From positions 1 through 30,245 of IMG/VR virus record IMGVR_UViG_3300033571_008051: DNA of 30,245 nucleotides; one strand, given 5' to 3'. How positions within the stretch are numbered: position 1 is the stretch's first letter; every line of letters begins with the position of its first letter. The notes beneath the pieces are model-generated. The model had not been told where the DNA came from and searched no databases. It saw nothing but the letters and a program-made list of their open reading frames with translations. The position numbers and the translations under genes were made by a program. Origin of the DNA: a virus. Below are positions 8,095 to 14,858 of this stretch, piece by piece.

Positions 8095-10277
8095 TATGAT
8101 ACTCGTGTTAATCTCATCATTGAAGCACCATTACCCGCGCCAATGGTAGATGTTTGTCCCGCAGTACTTGAAGCAAATTGAATTTGAACCGCCCCCGCAG
8201 TCGCGTCAATACTTATTCTACCAAACAAGCGGACTTGTGCATTACCGTTAACCCTTGTCACACCAACGCTTGTTATTGTACTTGTTGTCACAGTGGACTG
8301 AAAACCCGTTAAGCCCGTAGAAATACCCTCAACATACAAAAATCCCGAAGCTCCGCTTGGTGTCGTAAAACCAAACCTAATTCCACCCGAACCCGTGCAA
8401 GTAGTTGCTAAAAATATTTCAAAGTACCAAGCACTATTAGCGGGCAAAGTAGGAGTAACTAATCCCGTAATGTCAACTAAAGTTGCGCTTGTTGTTGTTA
8501 TGTTTGAACCAATTAGAGCAACAAGAGTGTTTATATCTAATTCAGCTTGAATGGTGTTTAATGCGTCTTTAACAGTTGATCCAACCACATTAGAATCATT
8601 GGAAACTGCCGTGCCGTTAAGCGTCTGAAATGTCTTATCGCCTCGGTAGTACTGAGAAGTAGTGCCTGCGGTGATTGTGTTCTCTTTCGCGTTGAGTGCC
8701 GTTTGCGTTGCCGTACTAATCGGCTTATTTGCATCACTCGTATTGTCCACGTTTCCTAAACCAACATCTGTCTTTGTTAGCGCGTGATTTTTCCAAGTGC
8801 CGAAAGTAGAATTATATCTTAAAAAATCATTATTCTGCGGGTTAGCAATATCTACATCGTGCAGCTCATTCAACTCATCAACTCCCTCGTCTATTTTAAC
8901 AAATATTTTTCCATTGTTAGCGTGAGCATATATAACGTAGCCTATTTGTACTGGATGCACTGACGGCTCAATGTTTGTGAGTACACCAGCAGTTGTTTGC
9001 GACAACCACAACACATCACCATCTACCCACGTTTCTCCTTGCAAAGAACCGGTAGTGTTGATGTTTCGAACATAGCCAAATGAAGTGACGAATCCTTCTT
9101 GATTATTCTTGATATCTTCAGTAACGATTCCGAGAATGGCAGTATGATTAATTTTGGAATTTGCTTGCGCCAACTTAACCGCCAATCTTTGTCCTTGCGC
9201 CCCTCCCTCTGAAACATTGCGAACTCTTACAACTCGATATTGAGATTCACTTAAATCAGCACCAGTTTTATTGACCACACGAATGACTTCTTCTTGTCCT
9301 ATTTGCAAAGTGACATTGTCACCCTTCAATCCTAAGTCAAGTGTGCCATCCGTATCATTCCAATTCAAGCGACCACCAATAATTCCATTGACTGGCGATG
9401 ATTGAAAGTCGATGTAGTCAGTAAGTATTCCATTGACTCCCAAGTCAACATTTGTTGTCGCGCCAGTGTACGGAACGTAGTTAGCTAAATCAGTATCTTC
9501 CGCGTATTGTGGATGTGGATTAGCAGCGGCTAAGTGGTCATCCATTATATCTTGAGCAACACCAACGTTTTCTTTATCGGTCTCAAGAGAATCAAGTCGT
9601 GATTCAATGGAAATAATAGTAGCACACTCTGGCAAGTCCTCACAAGTCAAACCACCACCCGTGATAGTAACTACTGCTCTATTTCCAACGTGAGTTACTG
9701 TCACCCCACTTCCAACAAAATTAATGTCGTAAGCATCAACTACAAAATTTCCCTCATCGTAAATAGGCAATGAAAAAACGCGCAGTGATTCGGATGGATA
9801 ACCCGTACCTCCAACCGCAAAATCTGCGGGAATTATACACGCGTTCCAATTATCCGGAGCAGTAATAGTAAGCTCCATTGTAACACCACTGATGAAATTG
9901 TGATTCTCGTCCGTAAATGGAGTGATGACCACCCCATCCGCGAAATCGATGTCCTCCCCAAATAACACATTTCCATTTCTAATTTCTTTGAGCAAGTCAA
10001 GTGCTATTAGGGTGAGGTCGCTATGGATCTCTTGGATGTTTTGCCTAACCTCGTCTTTTCGTCGAGGAAGGTCAGCAAACGAGACGATAAATGTGTAAGA
10101 GTTTTGACGCGGCACTGGGTTAGTGTTCGCATACTCAATATTCATAAAAGGATAGGTCATATCCTTAGTCAAGTCGGACTCATTGAGTGCGCCTACCTCA
10201 AATGCTCGGATGTAAAAGTGACCGTCTGCAAATGCTCTAAATCGGTCTATTAATTGATTTATCGTTGGGTTTATCAT
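8094..10277 (-). CDS. Tail fibre / receptor-binding protein with N-terminal tail domain
   Basis: The protein has 727 residues and reads as a fusion. Residues 1-165 (PFMNIEYANT, then NIQEIHSDLTLIALDLL and a DGVVITPF strand) look like a small tail-terminator or virion-completion protein of Bacteroidota phages. From about 240 the sequence becomes fibre-like: NPHPQY, VPYTGATTNVDLG, and TKTDVGLGNVDNTSDANKPIS, which are common in phage tail fibres. The last 130 residues are a beta-rich Thr/Gly/Ser domain ending in RLTRVS, a likely receptor-binding tip. It overlaps the upstream chaperone frame by four bases. The fibre assignment is strong; the role of the N-terminal domain is an inference. Confidence 0.78.
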   Translation of the reverse strand: MINPTINQLIDRFRAFADGHFYIRAFEVGALNESDLTKDMTYPFMNIEYANTNPVPRQNSYTFIVSFADLPRRKDEVRQNIQEIHSDLTLIALDLLKEIRNGNVLFGEDIDFADGVVITPFTDENHNFISGVTMELTITAPDNWNACIIPADFAVGGTGYPSESLRVFSLPIYDEGNFVVDAYDINFVGSGVTVTHVGNRAVVTITGGGLTCEDLPECATIISIESRLDSLETDKENVGVAQDIMDDHLAAANPHPQYAEDTDLANYVPYTGATTNVDLGVNGILTDYIDFQSSPVNGIIGGRLNWNDTDGTLDLGLKGDNVTLQIGQEEVIRVVNKTGADLSESQYRVVRVRNVSEGGAQGQRLAVKLAQANSKINHTAILGIVTEDIKNNQEGFVTSFGYVRNINTTGSLQGETWVDGDVLWLSQTTAGVLTNIEPSVHPVQIGYVIYAHANNGKIFVKIDEGVDELNELHDVDIANPQNNDFLRYNSTFGTWKNHALTKTDVGLGNVDNTSDANKPISTATQTALNAKENTITAGTTSQYYRGDKTFQTLNGTAVSNDSNVVGSTVKDALNTIQAELDINTLVALIGSNITTTSATLVDITGLVTPTLPANSAWYFEIFLATTCTGSGGIRFGFTTPSGASGFLYVEGISTGLTGFQSTVTTSTITSVGVTRVNGNAQVRLFGRISIDATAGAVQIQFASSTAGQTSTIGAGNGASMMRLTRVS

Positions 10278-10465
10278 CTCGCTTTAATTTTCTGTGCTTG
10301 TATCATATCGCGCTCTTTCATATAGCACGCTTGTAAAAAAACTTCTCTTGCTTCTAACTTAAAATACTGACGCGCCTTCAATCCATCTCCTCCCGCTACC
10401 TCCATTGCCAAATGGTAGTAACCATATTTGGATAATCCCTTTGGCGTGCTGACCGCTTCGCTCAC
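10274..10465 (-). CDS. Tail assembly chaperone, T-domain frame (GT extension)
   Basis: Read alone, the frame starts at a GTG (10465) overlapping the upstream stop and gives 63 residues. The frame is, however, open upstream to the T9 run at 10549..10541, giving 89 residues if entered by a -1 shift at 10543. The segment KYGYYHLAMEVAGGDGLKA followed by KERDMIQAQK matches the pattern (K-W/Y-G-W/Y...LAGGD) of the T part of G/GT tail assembly chaperones in Bacteroidota phages. GT proteins escort the tape measure during tail assembly. A GGAGG lies shortly before the GTG, so independent translation is also possible. Confidence 0.7.
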   Translation of the reverse strand: MSEAVSTPKGLSKYGYYHLAMEVAGGDGLKARQYFKLEAREVFLQACYMKERDMIQAQKIKAR

Positions 10466-11070
10466 ACTTCCTCCATCGTCGATTTCATCTGCTTCGCTAA
10501 AGATAATTCCAAATTGCTTAGTAACTCGTTGCAGATAGTCAAAAAAAAAGCGAGCGCACCATCTGCTTGCTGCATCGGAAATGAACGAAATAATTTTATG
10601 CGTTCCTCGTCTAAATGGATGTCTGCATCGTAAGCCTCAACAGTATACTTATTGTTAAGTGTCGCGGTGACCGGTCGGTATAAAATAGCAAGCACCTTTG
10701 GAAGCGTTTTAAAAATAGTTTCCTGCTTAGCGTTGTTCACGATGTCGGCGTGTTCTCCAAGTGAAATCGCGTCGAGTTTTGGAACGAATCTATGTGGTTT
10801 ATTTCCCAGGTCAATGGCAATCTTAAATTTTGGATCCCCAGTCAAAGAATTTTCGAAAACAGTCAGAATCTTATTTGCCGTTTCAAGATCAATAGACATT
10901 GCTTCTTTTATATCTATCTGCAATGCCGCAGCTACTTTTTGCTCGGTTGTTTTAGCCAAATGATAATCGCACCAATGCCCAACAGTTAAATGCTCGTAGT
11001 ACATCGGAACATAATAGGTAGCGGTGTCGCTTTTAACTTTTGCTTTTTTCTTAAACCACTTGAATGCCAT
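10462..11070 (-). CDS. Tail assembly chaperone, G-like protein
   Basis: The protein has 202 residues with a basic N-terminus (MAFKWFKKKAKVKSD), then PMYYEHLTVGHWCDYHLA, a pattern I associate with tail chaperones of Bacteroidota phages that begin the tail operon. Residues 173-176 are encoded by GCT TTT TTT TTG, the slippery run described separately; normal translation ends at the TGA at 10462. It is the first gene after a strong terminator (11102-11131), so it probably starts a new transcription unit, and its start lies only four bases from a TCTATTTATA motif. Function is inferred from gene order and from the frameshift arrangement. Confidence 0.68.
   Translation of the reverse strand: MAFKWFKKKAKVKSDTATYYVPMYYEHLTVGHWCDYHLAKTTEQKVAAALQIDIKEAMSIDLETANKILTVFENSLTGDPKFKIAIDLGNKPHRFVPKLDAISLGEHADIVNNAKQETIFKTLPKVLAILYRPVTATLNNKYTVEAYDADIHLDEERIKLFRSFPMQQADGALAFFLTICNELLSNLELSLAKQMKSTMEEV
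10541..10549 (-). promoter_or_regulatory. Probable -1 ribosomal frameshift site (U9 run)
   Basis: In minus sense nine T residues are read GC-T TTT TTT TTG in the G frame, a perfect T-TTT-TTT slippery heptamer. Sliding back one base continues as TTT GAC TAT CTG and stays open through 26 codons, with no stop, into the downstream T frame to 10274. The fusion would have about 265 residues (176 + 89). The arrangement matches the G/GT frameshift known in lambda and many long-tailed phages. Confidence 0.72.
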
Positions 11071-11101
11071 ACTTATAAATAGATTTAGATGTGAAAATTA
11101 C

Positions 11102-11131
11102 AAAAAAGGAACGGCATTAACCATTCCTTTT
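11102..11131 (-). terminator. Intrinsic terminator between small terminase and tail operon
   Basis: In minus sense AAAAGGAATGG pairs with CCGTTCCTTTT (11 bp, one G-U) around a TTAATG loop and runs straight into TTTTTTG. It lies downstream of the probable small terminase gene and upstream of the G chaperone gene, dividing early/middle from tail transcription. The plus-strand equivalent has one mismatch. Confidence 0.82.
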
Positions 11132-11141
11132 AAAAATTGTC

Positions 11142-11167
11142 GCCCGAAGGCTCGCGGCATCACCGCG
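11142..11167 (-). other. Two GC-rich hairpins upstream of the terminator
   Basis: In minus sense CGCGG-TGATG-CCGCG (11167..11153) is followed by GCC-TTCG-GGC (11151..11142), the latter a C-UUCG-G extra-stable tetraloop. Together with the terminator at 11102-11131, three hairpins are packed into 66 bases of an AT-rich gap (11071-11209). They could protect the 3' end of the upstream mRNA, serve as a processing site, or be part of a small RNA. No consensus promoter precedes them. Confidence 0.5.
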
Positions 11168-11209
11168 CAGAAGTCACTAACCCTATATATAAAACCACCT
11201 AAAACACGC

Positions 11210-11497
11210 TTAAATTTCTTGAGCTATCTGAATGATTATCGGAGAGCTTGCGTCACCACTGTGTTGAGTTGCCTGCATTCTGGGTTTGAAGTACTGAAGT
11301 ATTTTCGAGTAGTGGGATAAAAATAACTCGACCTCTTCGGGATCATTGCTTTTCGCTAAGTAAGCCATTTTCGCATTAAAAGCCTCTGTGTGCCTTCCGA
11401 GGATGTCCTCCTTAAGATTATCCCACGCGAGGATTCTTTCGCTTTTAACGCCCTTCGGACGACCCGTAGGGTTATTTGTAGTTCCTTTCTTTGGCAT
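11210..11497 (-). CDS. Probable terminase small subunit
   Basis: The protein has 95 residues. The N-terminus MPKKGTTNNPTGRPKGVKSERI is the NPTGRPKG-type opening common in small terminase or DNA-binding proteins of Bacteroidota phages. Helices follow, and the C-terminal part has KILQYFKPRMQATQHSG, another familiar pattern of these proteins. Small terminase subunits bind the packaging site and load DNA onto the motor. It lies after the NinB-like gene and before a terminator, on the strand opposite to the large subunit (20012-21331). The assignment is by pattern memory only; a generic DNA-binding protein is the alternative. Confidence 0.55.
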   Translation of the reverse strand: MPKKGTTNNPTGRPKGVKSERILAWDNLKEDILGRHTEAFNAKMAYLAKSNDPEEVELFLSHYSKILQYFKPRMQATQHSGDASSPIIIQIAQEI

Positions 11498-11520
11498 CGT
11501 TTTGATAAGTTTTGATTCGA

Positions 11521-11952
11521 TTAAACCATATCAATTTCAATTTGTTCGTTGGGGTAAGGTATTTTATACCCTAAAACATCAGCAGCAAAGATAATGACTT
11601 TATCCATTAAATCACAAAACTCTTTATTGCTCAAGTCGGCAGTTGAACCTCCCCCCTTCATTAATTCTCCGTTAGGTGCAGTGAACTCATCTCCAACGAA
11701 ATTTGCTTTAATGAAGTTATGTACCCACTCGCTCGATTTATTATCTCCCTGCTCATTTATTGCTTTTCTTAGTTCTGGAATCATTACTCCCCAATAATAA
11801 CTGTTGAGGTTGTTACTCCGGATCTCGGTTGTTTGATAGGTCACCTTAATTAATTTGGAGTCGTGCTTTTTAAAAAAATCGATGACCTCTGTTTTGTTAT
11901 TTGAGCGAGGCATTCCGTTGACTATTCGGGCGGTGGTTTGTAGTTTAGCCAT
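11521..11952 (-). CDS. NinB-like recombination protein
   Basis: The protein has 143 residues. The pattern SNNLNSYYWGVMIPELRKAI, then STADLSNKEFCDLMDKVI and a C-terminal GYKIPYPNE, matches NinB/Orf-family proteins, which in lambda bind single-stranded DNA and assist recombination. The start follows an A-rich leader (GGAACAAATAAAAATCA). It sits with a methyltransferase and a probable small terminase, fitting a DNA-handling group. Family membership is likely; its activity in this phage is inferred. Confidence 0.72.
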   Translation of the reverse strand: MAKLQTTARIVNGMPRSNNKTEVIDFFKKHDSKLIKVTYQTTEIRSNNLNSYYWGVMIPELRKAINEQGDNKSSEWVHNFIKANFVGDEFTAPNGELMKGGGSTADLSNKEFCDLMDKVIIFAADVLGYKIPYPNEQIEIDMV

Positions 11953-11972
11953 TGATTGATTTTTATTTGTTC

Positions 11973-12854
11973 CTAATTGATTGCACCCTTTTTGTTGGAG
12001 GTATTATAATGTTCATAATTTTCTCCATCATCACAAACATCACACATATATCCTTGATTCGTGCAAGTGTAAAATCCAAATTTACAATTGTTATTGATTG
12101 ATTCTTCTATTGATTTAAATATTTCGTGGGCTAGTTGAGGTACTATAGCATTTCCGTATCCGTGCAATTGCTTTTTAACCAATTTAGAGGATAACCCATC
12201 ATCCAAGCATAAAATTGGGGGTTCAATTTTCCAGGCACCGGACCCACTAATCTGAATAGTTGTTCCGAAAGTCCTCCAGGTGATCTGTGAGTTCTGCGAG
12301 CGTACATAGGAAAAGAAAGTCTGTCCCTTAAGCACTCTGATGCCGTTGGTGTAAGCAACGATATACAACCTCGCTCTTTGATGGGGCGCACCGACTTCTG
12401 AAGCATAACAAATTCGCCATTCTGCATTATACCCCAATCGGGCAAGTTCACTGAGTATTGTTCGAGCGTCCTTTCCTCCGTTAACTTTAAGAAAGTTAGC
12501 CACGTTTTCGGCAATAACAAATGTTGGTTTGATTTCATCGATTGCTCTAAGCATTTGAAAAGCGAGTCCTGTGCGTTTACCTTGCAACCCTTTTTGACCT
12601 TCGCCATCTTGTTTTGCAATGCTCGCGTCTTGACACGGGAATCCTCCTGTAAGTACGTCGATTTCTCCTCTGTAAACTTTAAAGTCTGTTGTTGTGATGT
12701 CGTCATAATCTATACTGTTTGAAAAGTTTCTTTTTAAATCTATTCTTTTACTTGGATCAATTTCGCAGTGAAATACATTCTGCCACCCCATCCATTCGGC
12801 GGCTAGGTCAAAGCCTCCTATACCGCTGAAAAGGCTTGCGTGTTTTAATTTCAT
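11973..12854 (-). CDS. DNA (cytosine-5) methyltransferase
   Basis: The protein has 293 residues. It has the ordered motifs of C5 methyltransferases: SLFSGIGGFDLAA (residues 7-19, SAM binding), GGFPCQ (70-75, catalytic Cys74), AENV (115-118), QRARLYIV (159-166) and GYGNAIVPQLA near 233. The target-recognition region between the last two is short, so its recognition sequence cannot be guessed. No restriction enzyme gene is adjacent, so it is a solitary enzyme, probably protecting phage DNA from host restriction. The C-terminal 40 residues carry a Cys cluster (CKFGFYTC, then CDVC) that could bind zinc, an unusual addition. The A-rich leader ACAAATAAAAATCA precedes the ATG. Confidence 0.92.
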   Translation of the reverse strand: MKLKHASLFSGIGGFDLAAEWMGWQNVFHCEIDPSKRIDLKRNFSNSIDYDDITTTDFKVYRGEIDVLTGGFPCQDASIAKQDGEGQKGLQGKRTGLAFQMLRAIDEIKPTFVIAENVANFLKVNGGKDARTILSELARLGYNAEWRICYASEVGAPHQRARLYIVAYTNGIRVLKGQTFFSYVRSQNSQITWRTFGTTIQISGSGAWKIEPPILCLDDGLSSKLVKKQLHGYGNAIVPQLAHEIFKSIEESINNNCKFGFYTCTNQGYMCDVCDDGENYEHYNTSNKKGAIN

Positions 12855-12879
12855 TGATTTTTATTTGTTTATTGTTTTT

Positions 12880-13083
12880 TCAATTCGCTGAGATTCCTAA
12901 ATTATTAGGATCAATTTCCATATTCAAAAATTCGCCCTCATATTCATTGTACTTGAGTAAGTACCTCACCTGCGATTCCCGTATAGTATAGCCGATAACG
13001 ACATAAGCGTTTTTTTCGGCATCGGTCTTAAGATAAACTATCTGACCGATTTTAAATTTTACCTCAATTTCATAGCTATACAT
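12880..13083 (-). CDS. Small hypothetical protein (67 aa)
   Basis: Its ATG overlaps the stop of the phosphoesterase gene by one base. The product has FKIGQIVYLKTDAEKNAYVV followed by a YLLKY strand, a small beta-barrel-like pattern frequent in unnamed phage proteins. It ends 25 bases before the methyltransferase start. I do not know its function. Confidence 0.7.
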   Translation of the reverse strand: MYSYEIEVKFKIGQIVYLKTDAEKNAYVVIGYTIRESQVRYLLKYNEYEGEFLNMEIDPNNLGISAN

Positions 13084-14036
13084 TACAAGACCTCCCCATT
13101 TAAAATTCGATAGTTAGTAACGTGATATTTGTCCTTTGATTTGCTTTGAATGATTGCAAACCCGTGGTTGTATTTTGCGTATTTCGAATAATCTGGACGA
13201 AGCTCACTCAAGCACCCAACACTCCAACACGTTGTTATTTTACCATTCATATCAGTTTCTGTGTGTTCGGAAGTTTGGTGACTGTGACCACACATCGCGG
13301 AAGTCTTAGCACGCATATAAAGTCCTCTTGCGACATTGACCGGACTGAAAGTACTTTTTCCAAATTCGTGTCCGTGTACTAAATTCAATCCCTTGTATCT
13401 AGCAGTTGCCATTGGATCAATTTCTATAATTCCAAATTTTTCGAAATCAAATAAGTTAGCAAAATTTATTGATTCAATTCCCTCAAGCGCACTAGCATTC
13501 CTGCGGATGTATGATAAGTATCTCATTTCGTGGTTTCCATACAAAAAATATATTTTTGATTTTGGGAATTTGTATCGCAAATAGCTAAAAAACTGTTTTG
13601 TTAACTGAACTTCCTCAGCCCACCTGCGCTTGTACTTGCTTTTTTCAAATGAGCTTATTTCGTAAGCGTCCACGCAGTCGCCGCCTAAAAAAATAGTATC
13701 ACAATTTCTGCGGACACATTCATTGATAGCGCAGTGAAGTGCTTTTATGTCGTGATATGGTACGTGAACATCGTACAAGCACAAAATTCGGGATCCTTCA
13801 ATTTCCAAAACACACTTTTCCGTAGCATCACTCTTAGGTAAATTACGGAAAACGGGAGTTAATGTGTCAAAATGTGGTTTTTTCTTACTTGTAACGTGGA
13901 CGTGATAGGCTCTCCTCATTGTGCCAGAGGAGACTTTGAAGTCAGCAGCTAATTGATTTAAGTAGTTGTCTACCGATTGGTCTTTTGGTTTTGGGTTGTC
14001 CTTAAAGACTTGAATCCACTTGGATGTTTTTCTCAT
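13083..14036 (-). CDS. Calcineurin-like metallophosphoesterase with N-terminal HTH
   Basis: The protein has 317 residues. The metal-binding motifs are complete and in order: D89-V-H91, GGD120CVD123, GNHE (167-170), HGHE near 221 and GHSH (250-253). This is the calcineurin-like fold, which hydrolyses phosphodiesters or phosphomonoesters using two metal ions. Residues of roughly 24-48 (NQLAADFKVSSGTMRRAYH) look like a helix-turn-helix, so the enzyme may be directed to DNA. It is the first gene after the intergenic region that holds the putative small RNA and is coupled by TAATG to the next gene. The substrate is unknown; a nuclease role is only inferred. Confidence 0.85.
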   Translation of the reverse strand: MRKTSKWIQVFKDNPKPKDQSVDNYLNQLAADFKVSSGTMRRAYHVHVTSKKKPHFDTLTPVFRNLPKSDATEKCVLEIEGSRILCLYDVHVPYHDIKALHCAINECVRRNCDTIFLGGDCVDAYEISSFEKSKYKRRWAEEVQLTKQFFSYLRYKFPKSKIYFLYGNHEMRYLSYIRRNASALEGIESINFANLFDFEKFGIIEIDPMATARYKGLNLVHGHEFGKSTFSPVNVARGLYMRAKTSAMCGHSHQTSEHTETDMNGKITTCWSVGCLSELRPDYSKYAKYNHGFAIIQSKSKDKYHVTNYRILNGEVL

Positions 14037-14270
14037 TTTATTTATTTTAAGTATTCGCGGTAAAAATAGACAAAATTGTTAATAATAAAAGAAAGAAAAG
14101 AAAAGTGAAAAGAAGATAGAAAATCAAAAACAAAAGAAAGAAAAAGTTCCCCTAAAAACTCTCTTCTGTTTTAAAAATGATTACACGATCCAAGCGTTGG
14201 TGTGTCGCAAGTGTGCCTATCTTCCTCGGTCTTGGCAGTAACCATTCCTTAAATGTTCATTTTGTCTATA
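14037..14270. other. Non-coding stretch with polypurine tract
   Basis: No convincing gene lies here. Bases 14087-14150 on the plus strand are almost only A and G (repeated AAAGAAAG and AAAAG units), so the minus-strand transcript would carry a long pyrimidine tract ahead of the phosphoesterase gene. Close to the ATG (14036) is the A-rich leader AAAATAAATAAA. A weak promoter-like box CAATTTTG lies at 14081..14074 without a partner at -33. The remainder (14151-14270) shows no repeat or strong hairpin that I can see. Confidence 0.6.
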
Positions 14271-14273
14271 AGC

Positions 14274-14307
14274 AAAAAAGAACCCCGCAGGTACAAGCTA
14301 CGGGGTT
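14274..14307 (-). terminator. Intrinsic terminator ending the putative small RNA
   Basis: A 10-bp GC-rich hairpin with a 7-nt loop is followed by one C and six T in minus sense. It also stops transcription arriving from the genes ending at 14436, so the genes below 14036 need read-through or a promoter of their own. Confidence 0.8.
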
Positions 14308-14382
14308 GAGATTGCAAGAGTTTTAATCTTACTTGCCCACCCCTATAATTCTTGTACTAATTATAGGATTGGGCTATATTAG
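14274..14382 (-). ncRNA. Putative small RNA with kissing-loop hairpins
   Basis: A consensus promoter (14417..14387) predicts a start near 14382. Hairpin 1 (14374..14335) pairs GCCCA with TGGGC and, after a 2x2 internal loop, CCTATAATT with AATTATAGG around the loop AGTACAAG. After a 27-nt linker, hairpin 2 (14307..14281) pairs AACCCCGTAG with CTGCGGGGTT (10 bp, one G-U) around the loop CTTGTAC, and is followed by CTTTTTT. The whole 7-nt loop of hairpin 2 is perfectly complementary to GTACAAG in loop 1. The transcript would be about 110 nt. No ORF of meaningful size lies in it. It could be a trans-acting RNA, a dimerising RNA, or a leader that attenuates the phosphoesterase operon. I recognise no Rfam family. 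Confidence 0.65.
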
Positions 14383-14386
14383 GCGA

Positions 14387-14417
14387 CAAACATAATGACT
14401 TTTTTTTAATATGTCAA
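14387..14417 (-). promoter_or_regulatory. Bacteroidota-type promoter for the putative small RNA
   Basis: TTG at 14417..14415 and TATGTTTG at 14394..14387 are separated by exactly 20 bases, matching the Bacteroidota housekeeping consensus (TTG or TTTG near -33, TAnnTTTG near -7). The predicted start is a few bases downstream, near 14382. It lies in the gap just after the stop codon of the Cys-rich gene. Confidence 0.75.
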
Positions 14418-14435
14418 TACTTATTTGATTTTTTT

Positions 14436-14858
14436 TTAACCGCACCACAAATCTCGAACTTGTTTCTTGAGATCCTCAACCACCTGGGCAACACACGGCG
14501 GACAATGGGATGGCTCAAACTTTACACCACTTAACTCGCTCTTGTATCCGTATATTTTTCTTATTTGCTCGGTAGTTACAAAGTTGACATCTATTGACTC
14601 AATAAAAGACTTCATTTCACAAGCCGTATCCAAGCTCACATCTACTGTCCCCCATTTGCCAAGTGGACAAGCACTCGCCTTAAATAATGTTTTGACTTTC
14701 ATAAAACAACCACATAGCCTTTTTTCCTCTCCGTTGTAAATGACTTTTTGGTTGATTTGGGATCCGCAACGCACACCCATAGGCGAATGGTGCAGGAACT
14801 CACATTTCAGACAAGTATCAAAACGTTGTTTTTTAATGTTTTCCTCTACTGTGAACAT
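14436..14858 (-). CDS. Cys-rich putative zinc-binding protein
   Basis: The protein has 140 residues. Conserved-looking cysteines are arranged CLKC (16-19), RCG (30-32), CGCFMKVK (49-56), CPLGKW near 64, and a late CPPC (118-121). The first four fit one or two zinc ribbons of a kind I associate with small Bacteroidota phage proteins; the exact function is unknown. It overlaps the sigma-like gene by 26 bases and is followed directly by the small-RNA promoter. The second half (residues 70-140) is helical and charged. Confidence 0.72.
   Translation of the reverse strand: MFTVEENIKKQRFDTCLKCEFLHHSPMGVRCGSQINQKVIYNGEEKRLCGCFMKVKTLFKASACPLGKWGTVDVSLDTACEMKSFIESIDVNFVTTEQIRKIYGYKSELSGVKFEPSHCPPCVAQVVEDLKKQVRDLWCG

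Noticed and set aside
12143-12706. A 187-codon minus frame inside the methyltransferase gene
   Set aside because: It lies on the same strand in another frame within a gene whose catalytic motifs are complete and in order; its product has no protein-like pattern.
14171-14245. A 24-codon minus frame starting MVTAKTEED in the gap below the small RNA
   Set aside because: Too short to support alone, no A-rich leader or Shine-Dalgarno site, and the terminator at 14274 lies just upstream.
14281-14374. tRNA gene in the structured region
   Set aside because: Two hairpins with complementary loops and a terminator tail; no acceptor stem, anticodon arm or T-loop GTTCRANNC pattern.
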